From NCBI RefSeq assembly GCF_945859685.1, contig NC_079149.1, forward strand, positions 59,600,991 through 59,664,990: a DNA stretch of 64,000 nucleotides, written 5' to 3'. Below the pieces are notes generated by a model, which made no database searches, was not told the DNA's origin, and saw only the letters and a program-made list of their open reading frames with translations. This document shows positions 44,068 to 54,657 of this stretch, piece after piece. The position numbers were made by a program, and so were the translations under genes. The stretch's first letter is position 1. Every line of letters starts with the position of its first letter. The stretch comes from Eupeodes corollae. Lineage: Eukaryota > Arthropoda > Insecta > Diptera > Syrphidae.

Positions 44068-45362
44068 TAAACGGTGATTTTTTAAGAGCTTGAGAACTTT
44101 AAAAAAAAAAAAACGCATAAAATTTGCAAAATCTCATCGATTCTTTACTTGAAACGTTAGATTGGTCCATGACATTTACTTCTTGAAGATAATTTCATTT
44201 AAATGTTGGCCGCGGCTGCGTCTTAGGTGGTCCATTCGGAAAGTCCAATTTTGGGTAACTTTTTCGAGCATTTCGGCTGGAATAGCCCGAATTTCTTCGG
44301 AAATGTTGTCTTCCAAAGCTGGAATAGTTACTGGCTTATTTGTGTAGACTTTAGACTTGACGTAGCGCCACAAAAAATAGTCTAAAGGCGTCAAATCGCA
44401 TGATCTTGGTGGCCAACTTACCGGTCCATTCCTTGAGATGAATTGTTCTCCGAAGTTTTCCCTCAAAATGGCCATAGAATCGCGAGCTGTGTGGCATGTA
44501 GCGCCATCTTGTTGAAACCACATGTCAACCAAGTTCAGTTCTTCCATTTTTAGCAACAAAAAGTTTGTTAGCATTGAACGATAGCGATCGCCGTTCACCG
44601 TAACGTTGCGTCCAACAGCATCTTTGAAAAAATACGGTCCAATGATTCCACCAGCGTACAAACCACACCAAACAGTGCATTTTTCGGGATGCATGGGCTG
44701 TTCTTGAACGGCTTCTGGTTGCTCTTCACTCCAAATGCGGCAATTTTGCTTATTTACGTAGCCATTCAACCAGAAATGAGCCTCATCGCTGAACAAAATT
44801 TGTCGATAAAAAAGCGGATTTTCTGCCAACTTTTCTAGGGCCCATTCACTGAAAATTCGATGTTGTGGCAGATCGTTCGGCTTCAGTTCTTGCACGAGCT
44901 GTATTTTATACGGTTTTACACCAAGATCTTTGCGTAAAATCTTCCATGTGGTCGAAAAACACAACCCCAATTGCTGCGAACGCCGACGAATCGACATTTC
45001 ACGGTCTTCAGCAACACTCTCAAAAACAGACGCAATATTCTCTTCTGTACGCACTATACGCATTCGTGTCCAATAAAGTAAACTGAGCGCGAAACTTTGT
45101 CACAATCACATTAATTGTTTGCTCACTTGGTCGATTATGTAGAATATAAATCGGACGTAAAGCGCGAAACACATTTCGAACCGAACACTGATTTTGGTAG
45201 TAAAATTCAATGATTTGCAAGCGTTGCTCGTTAGTAAGTCTATTCATGATGAAATGTCAAAGCATACTGAGCATCTTTCTCTTTGACACCGTGTCTGAAA
45301 TCCCGCGTGATCTGTCAAATACTAATGCATGAAAATCCTAACCTCAAAAAAATTACCCTTTA
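44068..45362 (-). mobile_element. Mariner-type transposon, near complete
   Basis: The left end is TA then AACGGTGATTTTTTAAGAG. The reverse complement of the right end is TA then AAGGGTAATTTTTTTGAGG, giving imperfect inverted ends of about 25 bp. TA is duplicated at 44068-44069 and 45361-45362. One transposase gene lies inside on the minus strand. Removing the element and one TA restores an RTE RT reading frame. Length is about 1.3 kb. Confidence 0.9.
44176..45247 (-). pseudogene. Mariner-type transposase with one frameshift
   Basis: The start ATG is at 45247: MNRLTNEQRLQIIEFYYQNQ, VRNVFRALRPIYILHNRPSE (N-terminal HTH). A frameshift at about 45060-45075 leads to the main frame (45063-44176, 295 codons): MRIVRTEENIASVFESVAED, SIRRRSQQLGLCFSTTWKIL (second HTH), ILFSDEAHFWLNGYVNKQNC (first Asp), VTVNGDRYRSMLTNFLL, MWFQQDGATCHTAR (second Asp), WPPRSCDLTPLDYFLWRYVK (third Asp). 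Counted by hand, 36 residues separate the second and third Asp. Total is about 355 codons, near full length. All three acidic residues are present, so the frameshift is the main visible defect. Confidence 0.88.
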
Positions 45363-45413
45363 CAAACAATGAACAAACTAATTGAAAAAACTACTCATCT
45401 GGGACAGACTAAG
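45363..45413 (+). pseudogene. RTE RT fragment, right of mariner insertion
   Basis: With the preceding CTA codon restored, the frame continues as LQTMNKLIEKTTHLG, matching the HLQ..N.LIEK block that follows GFRxGxSTTD in RTE RT. It then loses similarity and meets TAA at about 45438. Confidence 0.7.
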
Positions 45414-46999
45414 TCATTCATTAAACAAGAGAAATAAAATGCACGACTGGATCGCACGAACTTGCTCCTGTATGCTAAGAGTATGTTTAAAAAAGTACTT
45501 ATATAAGATTTAAAAATATACCTGTAAAATAAGTTTGTCTTCAAAGATATAAAAACCATAGTACTCTCATGAGCAGAAACTTTTAGTGCGACCAGATGCA
45601 GAGTCGTTGGCGTGGCGTTAGTATCGAAAGTGGAGAAATTCAGCGGGAGCGAAAGAAAAATATTATTTCCATTCCCATAAGCAGACAGCAGAAAAAGGGA
45701 GATAATTAATTTTCGACCCAAAAAGTCTACACAATTTCCTTCATTATACTTGAGTCCATCCTTGTATATATTTTCACATAAAGAGCTTCCATATGAAGGT
45801 TAATGAATTTGTTTTTGTTTTATTTATATCAATGCACTTTATATAAAAAACAAAATGGCTTTATATTGTATCTAATAAGGGGATGAAACAAACTTTTGCA
45901 TGCTTACGTCAGCTGTTTAGGATCTTTTACCGATAGGTATTTGTTTTTATTTACATTCATAAGTCTGCTTTTACTTCGGTACGATCTTTGTATATGAAAA
46001 ATGGTTTGTATAATGTATATATAAGGCTACGATGCGATTCAAAGCTTTTTTCCTTTAGATAGAGCTTTATTGTAATTTCATATTAGAAGAATCAGGATGG
46101 AAAATAAATAAGATAAGAAAGAGGCAGACCATGAATGTTTAAATTGTAAAGCGATCGCCTATTGGTTGTGTAGTTGGGTAGCAGGTAGATGTCTAAAACG
46201 AATAAAGAATAGTTCATTGGCGTGCTTAGCTTTATGCAGATAGATAGATAAGGACATGTTTATGATGATAATGAAGGAATGTTATTGGTAGCTAAAAGGT
46301 ACATACTACATTCCTTCTTTTCTATAAGTTTTCATCGCAAACATGGAGTTTTTACGTTCAGTTTATTTATTTTGTTAAAGTTTAAAAAAATAACAAGCAT
46401 ACGTACAGGTACAAGAAATTGCTATTCATGTGTTGTTTAAGGTCAGGCTTTTGAACGTTTTGGATTTTAGTTATGAAGTGACACGTAAGCAGTAGTTGTA
46501 GAAGTTCTACGTAATACCTTTATAAGTAGGTAGGTATAATGTGTATACGTTGAAAGAGTGATTCTAATAGAAAATACACATACTCTTTCTGGCCCGTTTC
46601 TTTAACTTGTACTAAGTATTTATTCTTTTATATAGGCGAAGGCAAGTAAATCATGTGTGAAACAACCTTATTCGTAAAAAATAATATTTTAAAATCACAT
46701 ATACAAAGTTACCAAGATATAACTTCTTAATATACACTTTAAAATAGATTGTTGATTAAATATAGATATCATATTGGCTAATCCGATACAGTTGCGCTAC
46801 ATGGGCGGCCATTGTTGGTATTTACAATAATTTTAGTTATAAAAATACATAAATACATATGTACCAAATGCACTAATTTAGATAAAAGCTAGGAATGTAA
46901 TTACAATTTTGTCAAAATAATGCGCTCTTTGGAGCTCATGCACAGTTAAAATATTAAAAAAAAAAATTATTTTAATATTCAAAATTTCGCCCGAAAAAT
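45414..46999. other. AT-rich DNA, no gene seen
   Basis: 1.6 kb with no recognised gene or element. Confidence 0.35.
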
Positions 47000-47828
47000 C
47001 AGTTTGTCTTCAAAAATTTAAATGCCATTTTATAAATAAAAAAACATTTTATTTTCAATTTTTTTTTATGAAAATCGTTAGAGCGGTTTTTTTTTAAATT
47101 AATTTTTTATATATAAAATTTTTCAATTTTGTTCTAAAAATATTTTTGGTACGCAGTTGTTTAGAGATTGATAATATACGCTATACGTTTAAATTTCGTA
47201 AAAAAATGTTGAAACGTTTTTGAGATATCGAATTTTGAAAAAATAAAATTCAACATTTTTTTAAAAATCCAAACAATAAAAAATTGCACTTTTGATAATC
47301 AAATATTGTTAAAGCAATATAAGAGCTTATTCAGAAAAAAAATTATTGAAATCGGTTTATAAATTACTGAGAAAATTAAAAAACAAAATAACGGTTCTAT
47401 GAGTGGTACCTTTTCTGAGCAATAAAAAAATTTGTTTTTCTTATTAAAAGAAGCCAAGTTAAAAAATAAAATTTTTGAGAAAATTTAAAGAAAATCTATC
47501 GGTTTGTTTTTGAGAAAATTCGAATTTTCGTTTTTTGCCCAAAAATATTGTATGGTAGCCACTGTTAGTTTTGATCTTAAAAAAAAAATGAAAAAAACGC
47601 CTAACGCGAATCTGCTCAAAACCTTAACTTCCAAGTTTGAACTCAATCGACCCAATGGTTTAGGCTGTAGGAGCGTGGACAGACAGACAAAACCGACCGG
47701 ACGGAATCGCGGGACCCACTTTTTTCGACTTCTCTACCATCGTAATATCATGTTTGATTAAAATCTCGAGTTCGAAATTTTGCACGAATGCAAAACTTGC
47801 CATATAGTTCCTATATGTCGCAAGTAAA
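47000..47828 (+). repeat. Second AT-rich repeat ('repeat B')
   Basis: A/T-rich body followed by GTGGACAGACAGACAAAACC, GACCGGACGGAATCGCGGGA and CCCACTTTTTTCGACTTCTC at 47674-47730, then TACCATCGTAATATCATGTT and an end at GTCGCAAGTAAAAA. The last 110 bp recur in shortened form at 43405-43485. The boundary on the left is uncertain. It resembles repeat A in layout (AT-rich body, then a short CpG-rich stretch, then a conserved end), but sequences differ. Confidence 0.5.
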
Positions 47829-47832
47829 AAGA

Positions 47833-48365
47833 AGTTTCTAGACGCATTACCAATAATTGGAAAAAATTTTGGAGTCTGAAACAAATATTACAATCGAATC
47901 TAATTGACGAAACACGAAAATATATACTAGACTCTACTATTTTACCTGTAATAACGTATGGGTTACAGACTATATCCTTGACTTCAAGTTTACGTGGTAA
48001 AATAAGAATATGCCACACCAAGATGGAAAGAAAACTACTTAACCTACGATTTAGCCAAACAGAGAAATAAGACGAATAACGTGGTTCAACGAGCAAAACT
48101 CCTTAAATGGAATTGGGCAGGACATATATCTAGAATACAGGACCAAAGATGGACAAAAATCATTACAAAATGGACACCACCAGAAAGCAGAAGACCAATT
48201 GGACGACCGAAGAAAAGATGGAAAGACAAAGTTGGTACATTACCGCAAAAGTTAGAGATCTTTGGGCAACACTGGGGGAGGCTTATGCCAGATCATAGAA
48301 TTCTGACACGCATCTATTTATTTATACAAACTTTGCTCACATATTAAAGTTGATTAAAAAAAAGA
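47833..48365 (+). mobile_element. RTE-like LINE 3' end with A-tail
   Basis: A 5'-truncated LINE end. It begins in the post-RT region (RKYILDSTILPVITYGLQTI near 47915), has MERKLLNLRFSQTE, a frame break, then the C-terminal domain at 48081-48347 and a tail of A-rich sequence at 48340-48365. Repeat A copy 8 starts immediately after. It belongs to a different RTE branch from 16090-17182. Confidence 0.75.
48081..48347 (+). pseudogene. RTE-like C-terminal domain
   Basis: 88 codons: VQRAKLLKWNWAGHISRIQD, RWTKIITKWTPPESRRPIGR, RPKKRWKDKVGTLPQKLEIF. This is the W.GH..R ... RW...I..W ... GRP..RW.D pattern of RTE C-termini. It is followed by the element's tail. The ATG is internal to the real protein, since the upstream part is in another frame. 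Confidence 0.75.
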
Positions 48366-48368
48366 AAA

Positions 48369-49860
48369 GAGCTTGGAATCCCCACACTGATAACTTCCCA
48401 TCCCGTCTGTCGATTTGTCTTGCTTAAAAGTTTGTCTATATTTTATTGCGTACTATTTTTTGTAGATTTTATTTTTTATAAAAAAATGGACTGCTGGATT
48501 TTTATATAACAATTACTGAATATTAAAAACAATATTTTCCCTAAAATAAAATAAGTTTGAAGCCAATATTTTTAATTTTTGAATAGCTATTTGAGTCGAA
48601 AGTACATTTTTACCAAGTTTTTGTATTTTTTTAGAGTGTTATTTTTTGTAAAAAAAACTGTCAATTCGATTTTCTTCAAAATTTGATCGAATGTTAAAAA
48701 CTATATTTCTTATAAAATAAAATTAGTTTGAAGCCAATATTTAAAATTTTTGAAAATATATTTGAGTCGAAAATTAATTTTTACCAACTTTTGTTAAATT
48801 AAATTGTCAATTCGATTTTTTTTTAAATTTTACTGGATGTTGATAACAATATTTTTTAAAAGATAAAAGTAAATTAAAGCCAATAGCTCAAAGTATTGAA
48901 AAGATATTTGAGTCGAAAATCAATTTTTACCAACTTTTATTAATTTTTTTTTAGGTTTTTATTTTTTGTAAAAAAAACTGTCAATTCGATTTTATTTTTT
49001 ATGAAAAAATGGACTGCTGGATTTTTATATAAAAATAAATGAATATTAAAAACAATATTTTCTTATAAGATAAAATAAGTTTGAAGCCTAAATTTCAAAT
49101 TTTTAAAAAACTATTTGAATCGATATTCAATTTTTACCAACCATTGCATCGGGGCGAAACGCATATTTTACCACCATGCTGGTTTATTTTAAATTAATTT
49201 TGTATGATTTTAAATCATATTTATTAAATTAAACGGTGTTCAGGAAATAAAAATTCGTCTGTTAACAGTCAAACAAACAAACAGTCAAACTTTGAGATTT
49301 GAGTAATTTTTTTTTTAGATTTTTATTTTTTATAAAAAAAACTGTCAATTCGATTTCCTCAAAATTTTATCAGATGTCAAAAACATTACTCTTCGTTGCT
49401 CAAAATTGTTTTGGAGATGAAATCATATTTTAGTCGTTAAATTTTGAAGGTGACAAATTTTTTTGCGGTATCACGTTACAATATATTATAAAAAAAATTT
49501 AATTCAAGTCTCTAGCGCTTTTTGGTTCGTAAGATATTTAGGGTTAACCAACATTTTCACCTTTTTTTCAAACTGCTATGGCAAAAAAAACCACACACGC
49601 AATTTTCTTGAGAGCCCTTTTTGCATCTTTCTGCCTTATTATCTTTACAACAAAATTTATTTGAAATCGATATCTTTTTTGGTTCTTGAGTTATGGACGA
49701 CGAAAAAAACGTCGCGAACGTGCGGACGTACGGACGTACGTACACACGCACGCACAGACATCTTTCTAAAAATCTTTTATTTCGACTCTAGGGACCTTGA
49801 AACGTCGAGAAATGACAAAATTTTCAATTTGACAAATCGGACCCATTACAATAACTTCCT
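48369..49860 (+). repeat. Repeat A, copy 8 (+), with insertion and rearranged units
   Basis: It starts GAGCTTGGAATCCCCACACT (altered from GAGGCTGGGATGCGACCCAC). At 48990-49065 the start-proximal segment (AAATGGACTGCTGGATTTTT) appears a second time, as expected from recombination between units. An unrelated 149-bp insertion lies at 49142-49290. It ends with the CpG tract near 49705-49757 and AATAACTTCCT at 49860, where half of the palindrome is missing. Confidence 0.75.
49142..49290. other. 149-bp insertion within repeat A copy 8
   Basis: Sequence from CATTGCATCGGGGCGAAACG to CAAACAGTCAAAC interrupts the unit motif ACCAAC|TTTGAG. No inverted ends or clear target duplication are visible. It may be a short element or a filler insertion. 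Confidence 0.5.
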
Positions 49861-50617
49861 TTTAATTTTTCAATTTGATTTCATTTGATTACATTATAAA
49901 TTACATGATTTTGTTTTATTTTGTCTATTTATACTATTTTGAAATATTTCCTTAAAGGTATGTTTTTGTTTTATTATTTATCAAATTAATTTTTATTTAT
50001 TTTATATCCTCCTATTTTATGTAATTCTATTTTATTTATTTATATATTATTTTTAATTTTGTAGGCATTTAATTTATTTTGTTACATTTTTTAATAATTT
50101 AAGCGAAACAAGTAAATAATCTTCATTAGCATTCTCATCGCATATCACATTTTTATATTTATTTGTTTATCAAAATCAACTATTTACAAGCTTTATCAAC
50201 TTATGTGCCATACATAATGCACTACCAACCTTTTTTTCCAAGTTCAATAACTCTACTCCGAAAATAAATTAATATCAGTATGGAATATTTTTTATAAGTT
50301 TAGAACATTAATAATCACTCTCACTCGTTATTGATTATGGTGTAATACATATGTATATTATTATCGATTGTTATTATTATTATTATTATTACCACTTGAA
50401 AAGTTATCTTCTTTAACAAGACAGAGATTACGGTAAGACAAGGCGTCCGCGTCATGAAATAAAATGAATTAGATAAACACACGAGGCTAACTAATTGGCC
50501 TTAAGCACTCGTTATAGAGTCCAGCAAGTGCAATAATATTAAGTACTTGAGGTCTTGCAATAATCTATTTCATTCAATAAAAATAAATTTATGAAAAAAA
50601 AACTTCAAGGAACTCAC
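49861..50617. other. AT-rich DNA with (TTA)n
   Basis: Very AT-rich. A (TTA)n run is at 50370-50391. No gene seen. Confidence 0.4.
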
Positions 50618-50950
50618 TTCACAAATAACAGGAAACAGTTGGAGGCGGCACGCGATAAACCACACCAGAGATTTCGCGGAAAATTTATATGAACACAAAA
50701 ATACAAATATTAAAAAAAAAAAAGGTCATAAAGTCTGACAATGAGTTAAATATGACAATAATAACAATCTATAAAATTTGATTGCCCAACAATGGAACGT
50801 GCAACAAAGCATTACCATACGTTCAATACCGGAGAAAGACGAAATAATTTGCGAAGTATCTTGCAGTCAAGGCGACGACAACGACGAAGACGACTACGAC
50901 GACGTTTAAACTTTCTTACAAACTGTCAGCTGTCACAAAAAGCACAATAT
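50618..50950 (-). other. Possible 5' exon of a host gene (-)
   Basis: The minus strand has a CpG-richer stretch (CGTCGTCGTAGTCGTCTTCG around 50885-50905) and ends with GAA|GTGAGT (donor at 50612-50617), a strong splice-donor match. No convincing coding frame or promoter element supports it, so it is a weak candidate for a non-coding first exon. The plus-strand frame at 50792 is an artefact of the GAC repeats. Confidence 0.2.
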
Positions 50951-52146
50951 CATTTCCAGTGCTGTCAAATCGGAACAATATTTTGACAAGATGATTTATT
51001 CTACCAAGCAGATTGAAGCTAAGCCCGTTGCCCACGTTAGTGCAACACGTGATGAATTTATTGCAAATTTAAATTATTTATTCGAATCAGTTCTTATTAT
51101 TTTGGTGCTTTTAAGGAATCGGAACTAGAGTAAGAAATAAGCTTGCTTCTGCACAGTCAGCGCACTTGTCTGTCTATAATCGTTGTGAGTTGTGAGCAGT
51201 TCTGTTTTGAGTTAATTCTGATACTTGGGGAATCTTATCGAATTAAACTTTTAACGCCATCGGCATTTCAGTTAAGGTTTTATTCTTTATGTTTGTTCAA
51301 GATGTTAATCAAAATTCGGTTAATTTCTTCACTTTTTTTTGATACTTTTATTTTGCCCTTTCTTTTTTATAGTGTTTACTAACATTTGATTTCGGTTATG
51401 CCTTCGTTAAAGAGTGGAGTAGGTTATGAAAATAAAAAGAATATTTTGTCGATTTGCAAAATTTTATCGCATAGGCATTTGGTGACGCAAATAATTTTGT
51501 ATAGTTTTAGTGATAAAATGTATTTTAAGAGGTGGAATTATTGTTAAGAATAGAAACAAGATACAATCGTTAGGCTTTACTATATTTTTATTTTTTATAA
51601 ATCTAATATGCCGATAAAAATGTGGCCCCATATAGTGTTTTGTACAAAAAAGTTTAGTTTTATTTTTTGAATAATTATATGAGTGCATCATTTGCTAACT
51701 CTTTGGTGTTTTCCTGTCATGTCAGCAAGTAATAAAAATACAACATTTTCAAGGCCAATGAGAGGGAGAAGTTAAGTAGGCAGTGTTAGCATGACCTTAG
51801 ACTGAAGTTTAACTGTGCTCTAGGAAAATTAGACTTGCAGATTTAATAAAAATTAATAACTTGTTTTGATAATAGTCTGGAAAAAAGAGTTGCATATCAG
51901 GGTTTAAGTAATTTGCTTCAGGATTAAATCATGATTTAAAACAATTTAAAATAGGCTTTCAAAGTCTGTCAATTTTTCTAAAGCTTTAACAAAATATTAA
52001 TTACAATATTTTGTGTGAGATAAACAAATTTGAGGTCAATAGCGCAATATTGTTTAATCATTTAATAGTTAGCAATTTGTTAAAAATTTAGCGATTTACT
52101 AAGGGAGTCCAAGTTTTAAACATTCGCTAACTATGAAGTTACTTAT
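50951..52146. other. AT-rich DNA, no gene seen
   Basis: No recognised feature over 1.2 kb. Confidence 0.35.
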
Positions 52147-53433
52147 TAACTTCCCATAGGAATTTATTGTAATGGGTCCGATTTGTCAAATTGAAAATTT
52201 TGACATTTCTCGACGTTTCAAGGTCAATAGAGTCGAAATAAAAGATTTTTAGAAAGATGTCTCTGCGTACGTCCGTACGTCCGTACGTTCGCGACGTTTT
52301 TTTTTAGTTGTCCATAGATCAAGAACCAGAAAAGATATCGACTCCAAATAAATTTTGTTATACAGATAATAAGGCTGAAAGATGCAGAAAGGGCTCTCAC
52401 GAAAATTGCGTGGGTGGTTTTTTTTATCATAGCAGTTTAAAAAAAAAAAGGTGAAAATTTTGGTTAACCCTAAATATCTTACGAACCAAAAACGTAAGAG
52501 ATTTGAATTAAATTTTATATAATAAACTGTAACGTGATCTCAAAGAAGTATATTTTTTGAAAAATATCTATCTAACGGTTTTTTTTATAAATAAAAAAAA
52601 CTGAAAAAAAAAAATTTTCACCTCCAAAATTTAACGACTAAAATATAATTTCATCTCCAAAACAATTTTGAGCAACGGAGAACAATGTTTTTGAAATCTG
52701 ATAAAATTTTGAGAAAAATCGAATTGGCAGTTTTTTTTATAAAAAATAAAAATCTAAAAAAACATTACTCAAAGTTGGTAAAAATTCATTTTCGACTCAA
52801 ATATCTTTTCAAAACTTTGAGATATTGGCTTAGATTCACTTTTATCTTTCAAAAACTATTGTTTTTAACGTGCAGTAAGATTTTGAAAAAAATCGAATTG
52901 ATAGATTTTTTACAAAAAATTAAAAACCGAAAAAAATAACAAAAGTTGGTAAAAATTGATTTTCGACTCAAATATCTTTTCAAAACTTTGAAATATTGGC
53001 TTCAAACTAATTTTATCTTATAAGAAATATTGTTTTCAACATAAGGTAAAATTTTGAGAAAAACCGAATTGACAGTTTTTTTACAAAAAATAAAAAACCT
53101 AAAAAAATGTATAAAAGTTGGTAAAAATTGATTTTCGACTTAAATATCTTTTCGAAAATTGTAGATATTGTCTTTTACCTACTTTTATCTTTCAAAAAAT
53201 ATTGTTTTAGATATTGGCTTCAAACTTATTTATTTTACAGAAAATATTGTTTTCAATATTCAATAGTTTTTATATAAAAATCCAACAGTCCGTTTTTTAT
53301 AAAAAATAAAATCAAAAATAGTACGCAAATTTGATAAAATTTGATACGAGTACCTTCATATAGACAAACTTTTAAGCAAGACAAATCGACAGACTGGATG
53401 GGAAGTTATCAGTGTGGGTCGCATCCCAGCCTC
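52147..53433 (-). repeat. Repeat A, copy 9, full length (-)
   Basis: A solo complete copy: half-palindrome TAACTTCCCATAGGAATTTA at 52147, the CpG tract at 52262-52298, CATAGATCAAGAACCAGAAA, then tandem units at about 52720-53290, ending with GGGTCGCATCCCAGCCTCTT (53433) before a T-run. Confidence 0.85.
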
Positions 53434-53843
53434 TTTTTGTCTTTTAGTAATAACCGAGCATCCACACAAGTCTTAAAAGTGACAGTTCCTGAAAAAAAAC
53501 AAAGCAACTATTCTTAAACAGACCTATTAATTGGAACTAGCAACTATTGGTTTGCCATTCCATCCGCTGCTCTTTAAAATAATTGAACAAACGTCATATG
53601 GATTTACCATATTGCTAAAAGTTAAAGAAGCGATTCCGTGAGTATATCAAATTGTTAAGGGAAGTAAGGTCTTATTGTCGCTTAAAATTATGTAAATCAT
53701 ATTTTAAGCTGAATAAATTGCCAATCAATTTTTTGTTGTTTTTTAGGTTTTCGTGGGTTGTATCAGATTTTTTTTGGAAGTTTTAGTTTTTATTTCTTGT
53801 GTAATATTGAATATTTCTAAAAAACTTTATCTTGCGTTAACAA
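53434..53843. other. AT-rich spacer
   Basis: Nothing recognised. Confidence 0.35.
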
Positions 53844-54338
53844 CAGGAGTGGAATTGGCTAAGATAATAGTTGACTATCAATTTTTTGTTAGTAAAATTG
53901 ATTATCATTTTCATTCCGTCTGTGTAAGATGATTCAACTCAATTCAATTCGATTTAACAATTTCAGATTCAAATTGTCAAAATTCGTTGTTGCCTTGGTG
54001 AAATTTTAAATTGATTCCCATAAAATATTAAATAAAATTGTTAAATTTGCTGATTTTGAATAAAGTTCTTATTTTTCTTGCTTTTTCGAATGTCGCAAGC
54101 TTTGTCGGTCACAGGAATGTCTTTTTTTAAAGAAACAAAGTGAATTAAGAAAATTTTCAAGTCGTTTTTGTAAGCGTCTGGTAGCTCTATTCGGAATAAA
54201 CATATTTTTTTGAAAACGACTATCACATTTTTTTGTGACAGCTTTTTAGGTATCAATTTGACTATCACCCTACCTAGATTAAATTCGATCATTTTGATTG
54301 TCATTTATCAACAATCACCTTAGCCGATTCCACCCCAG
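53844..54338. mobile_element. MITE-like element with inverted ends
   Basis: The left end CAGGAGTGGAATTGGCTAAG and the reverse complement of the right end CTGGGGTGGAATCGGCTAAG agree at 17 of 20 positions, and similarity continues about 15 bp further inward. Length is 495 bp. No clear target duplication. A minus-strand open frame of 87 codons inside (54041-54304) shows no motif. Superfamily unknown. Confidence 0.6.
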
Positions 54339-54605
54339 AATTTTGCATAGAATTAAATAATTTTAAAGTCAATACCTTCGCTTGTGATATTCAAATTGAA
54401 TTATATAATATAAAATTTAATGGAAGTCGCTAACGTTATCGGTTCGGGAGATATTTGGGGTTAATCAAAATTTTCACTTTTTTTAATTACTTTAAAGTTA
54501 GTTAGTAAGATTTTCGACCTGGCAAAAATGAATTCCTAATGTCGATTTGTCTTGCTAAACGCTTTAACAAAATATTCATAACAATATTTTGTGTGAGATA
54601 AATTA
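54339..54605. other. AT-rich spacer
   Basis: It contains some repeat-A-like wording (GTCGCTAACGTTATCGGTTC) but no clear copy. Confidence 0.35.
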
Positions 54606-54657
54606 TTAACTTCGAATAGGAAGTTATTTTAATTGGTCCGATTTGTCAAATTAAAAA
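54606..54657 (-). repeat. Repeat A palindromic-end fragment (-)
   Basis: TTAACTTCGAATAGGAAGTT then GTCCGATTTGTCAAATTAAA, about 50 bp of the palindromic end in minus orientation, joined directly to the start of the next plus copy. Confidence 0.7.

Noticed and set aside
50792..50986. Arginine-rich plus-strand protein
   Set aside because: The Arg run comes from a CGA/GAC repeat, and the better reading is a minus-strand non-coding segment with a donor site.
54041..54304. 87-codon minus-strand protein inside the MITE
   Set aside because: No recognisable motif, and it lies between inverted ends of a non-autonomous element.
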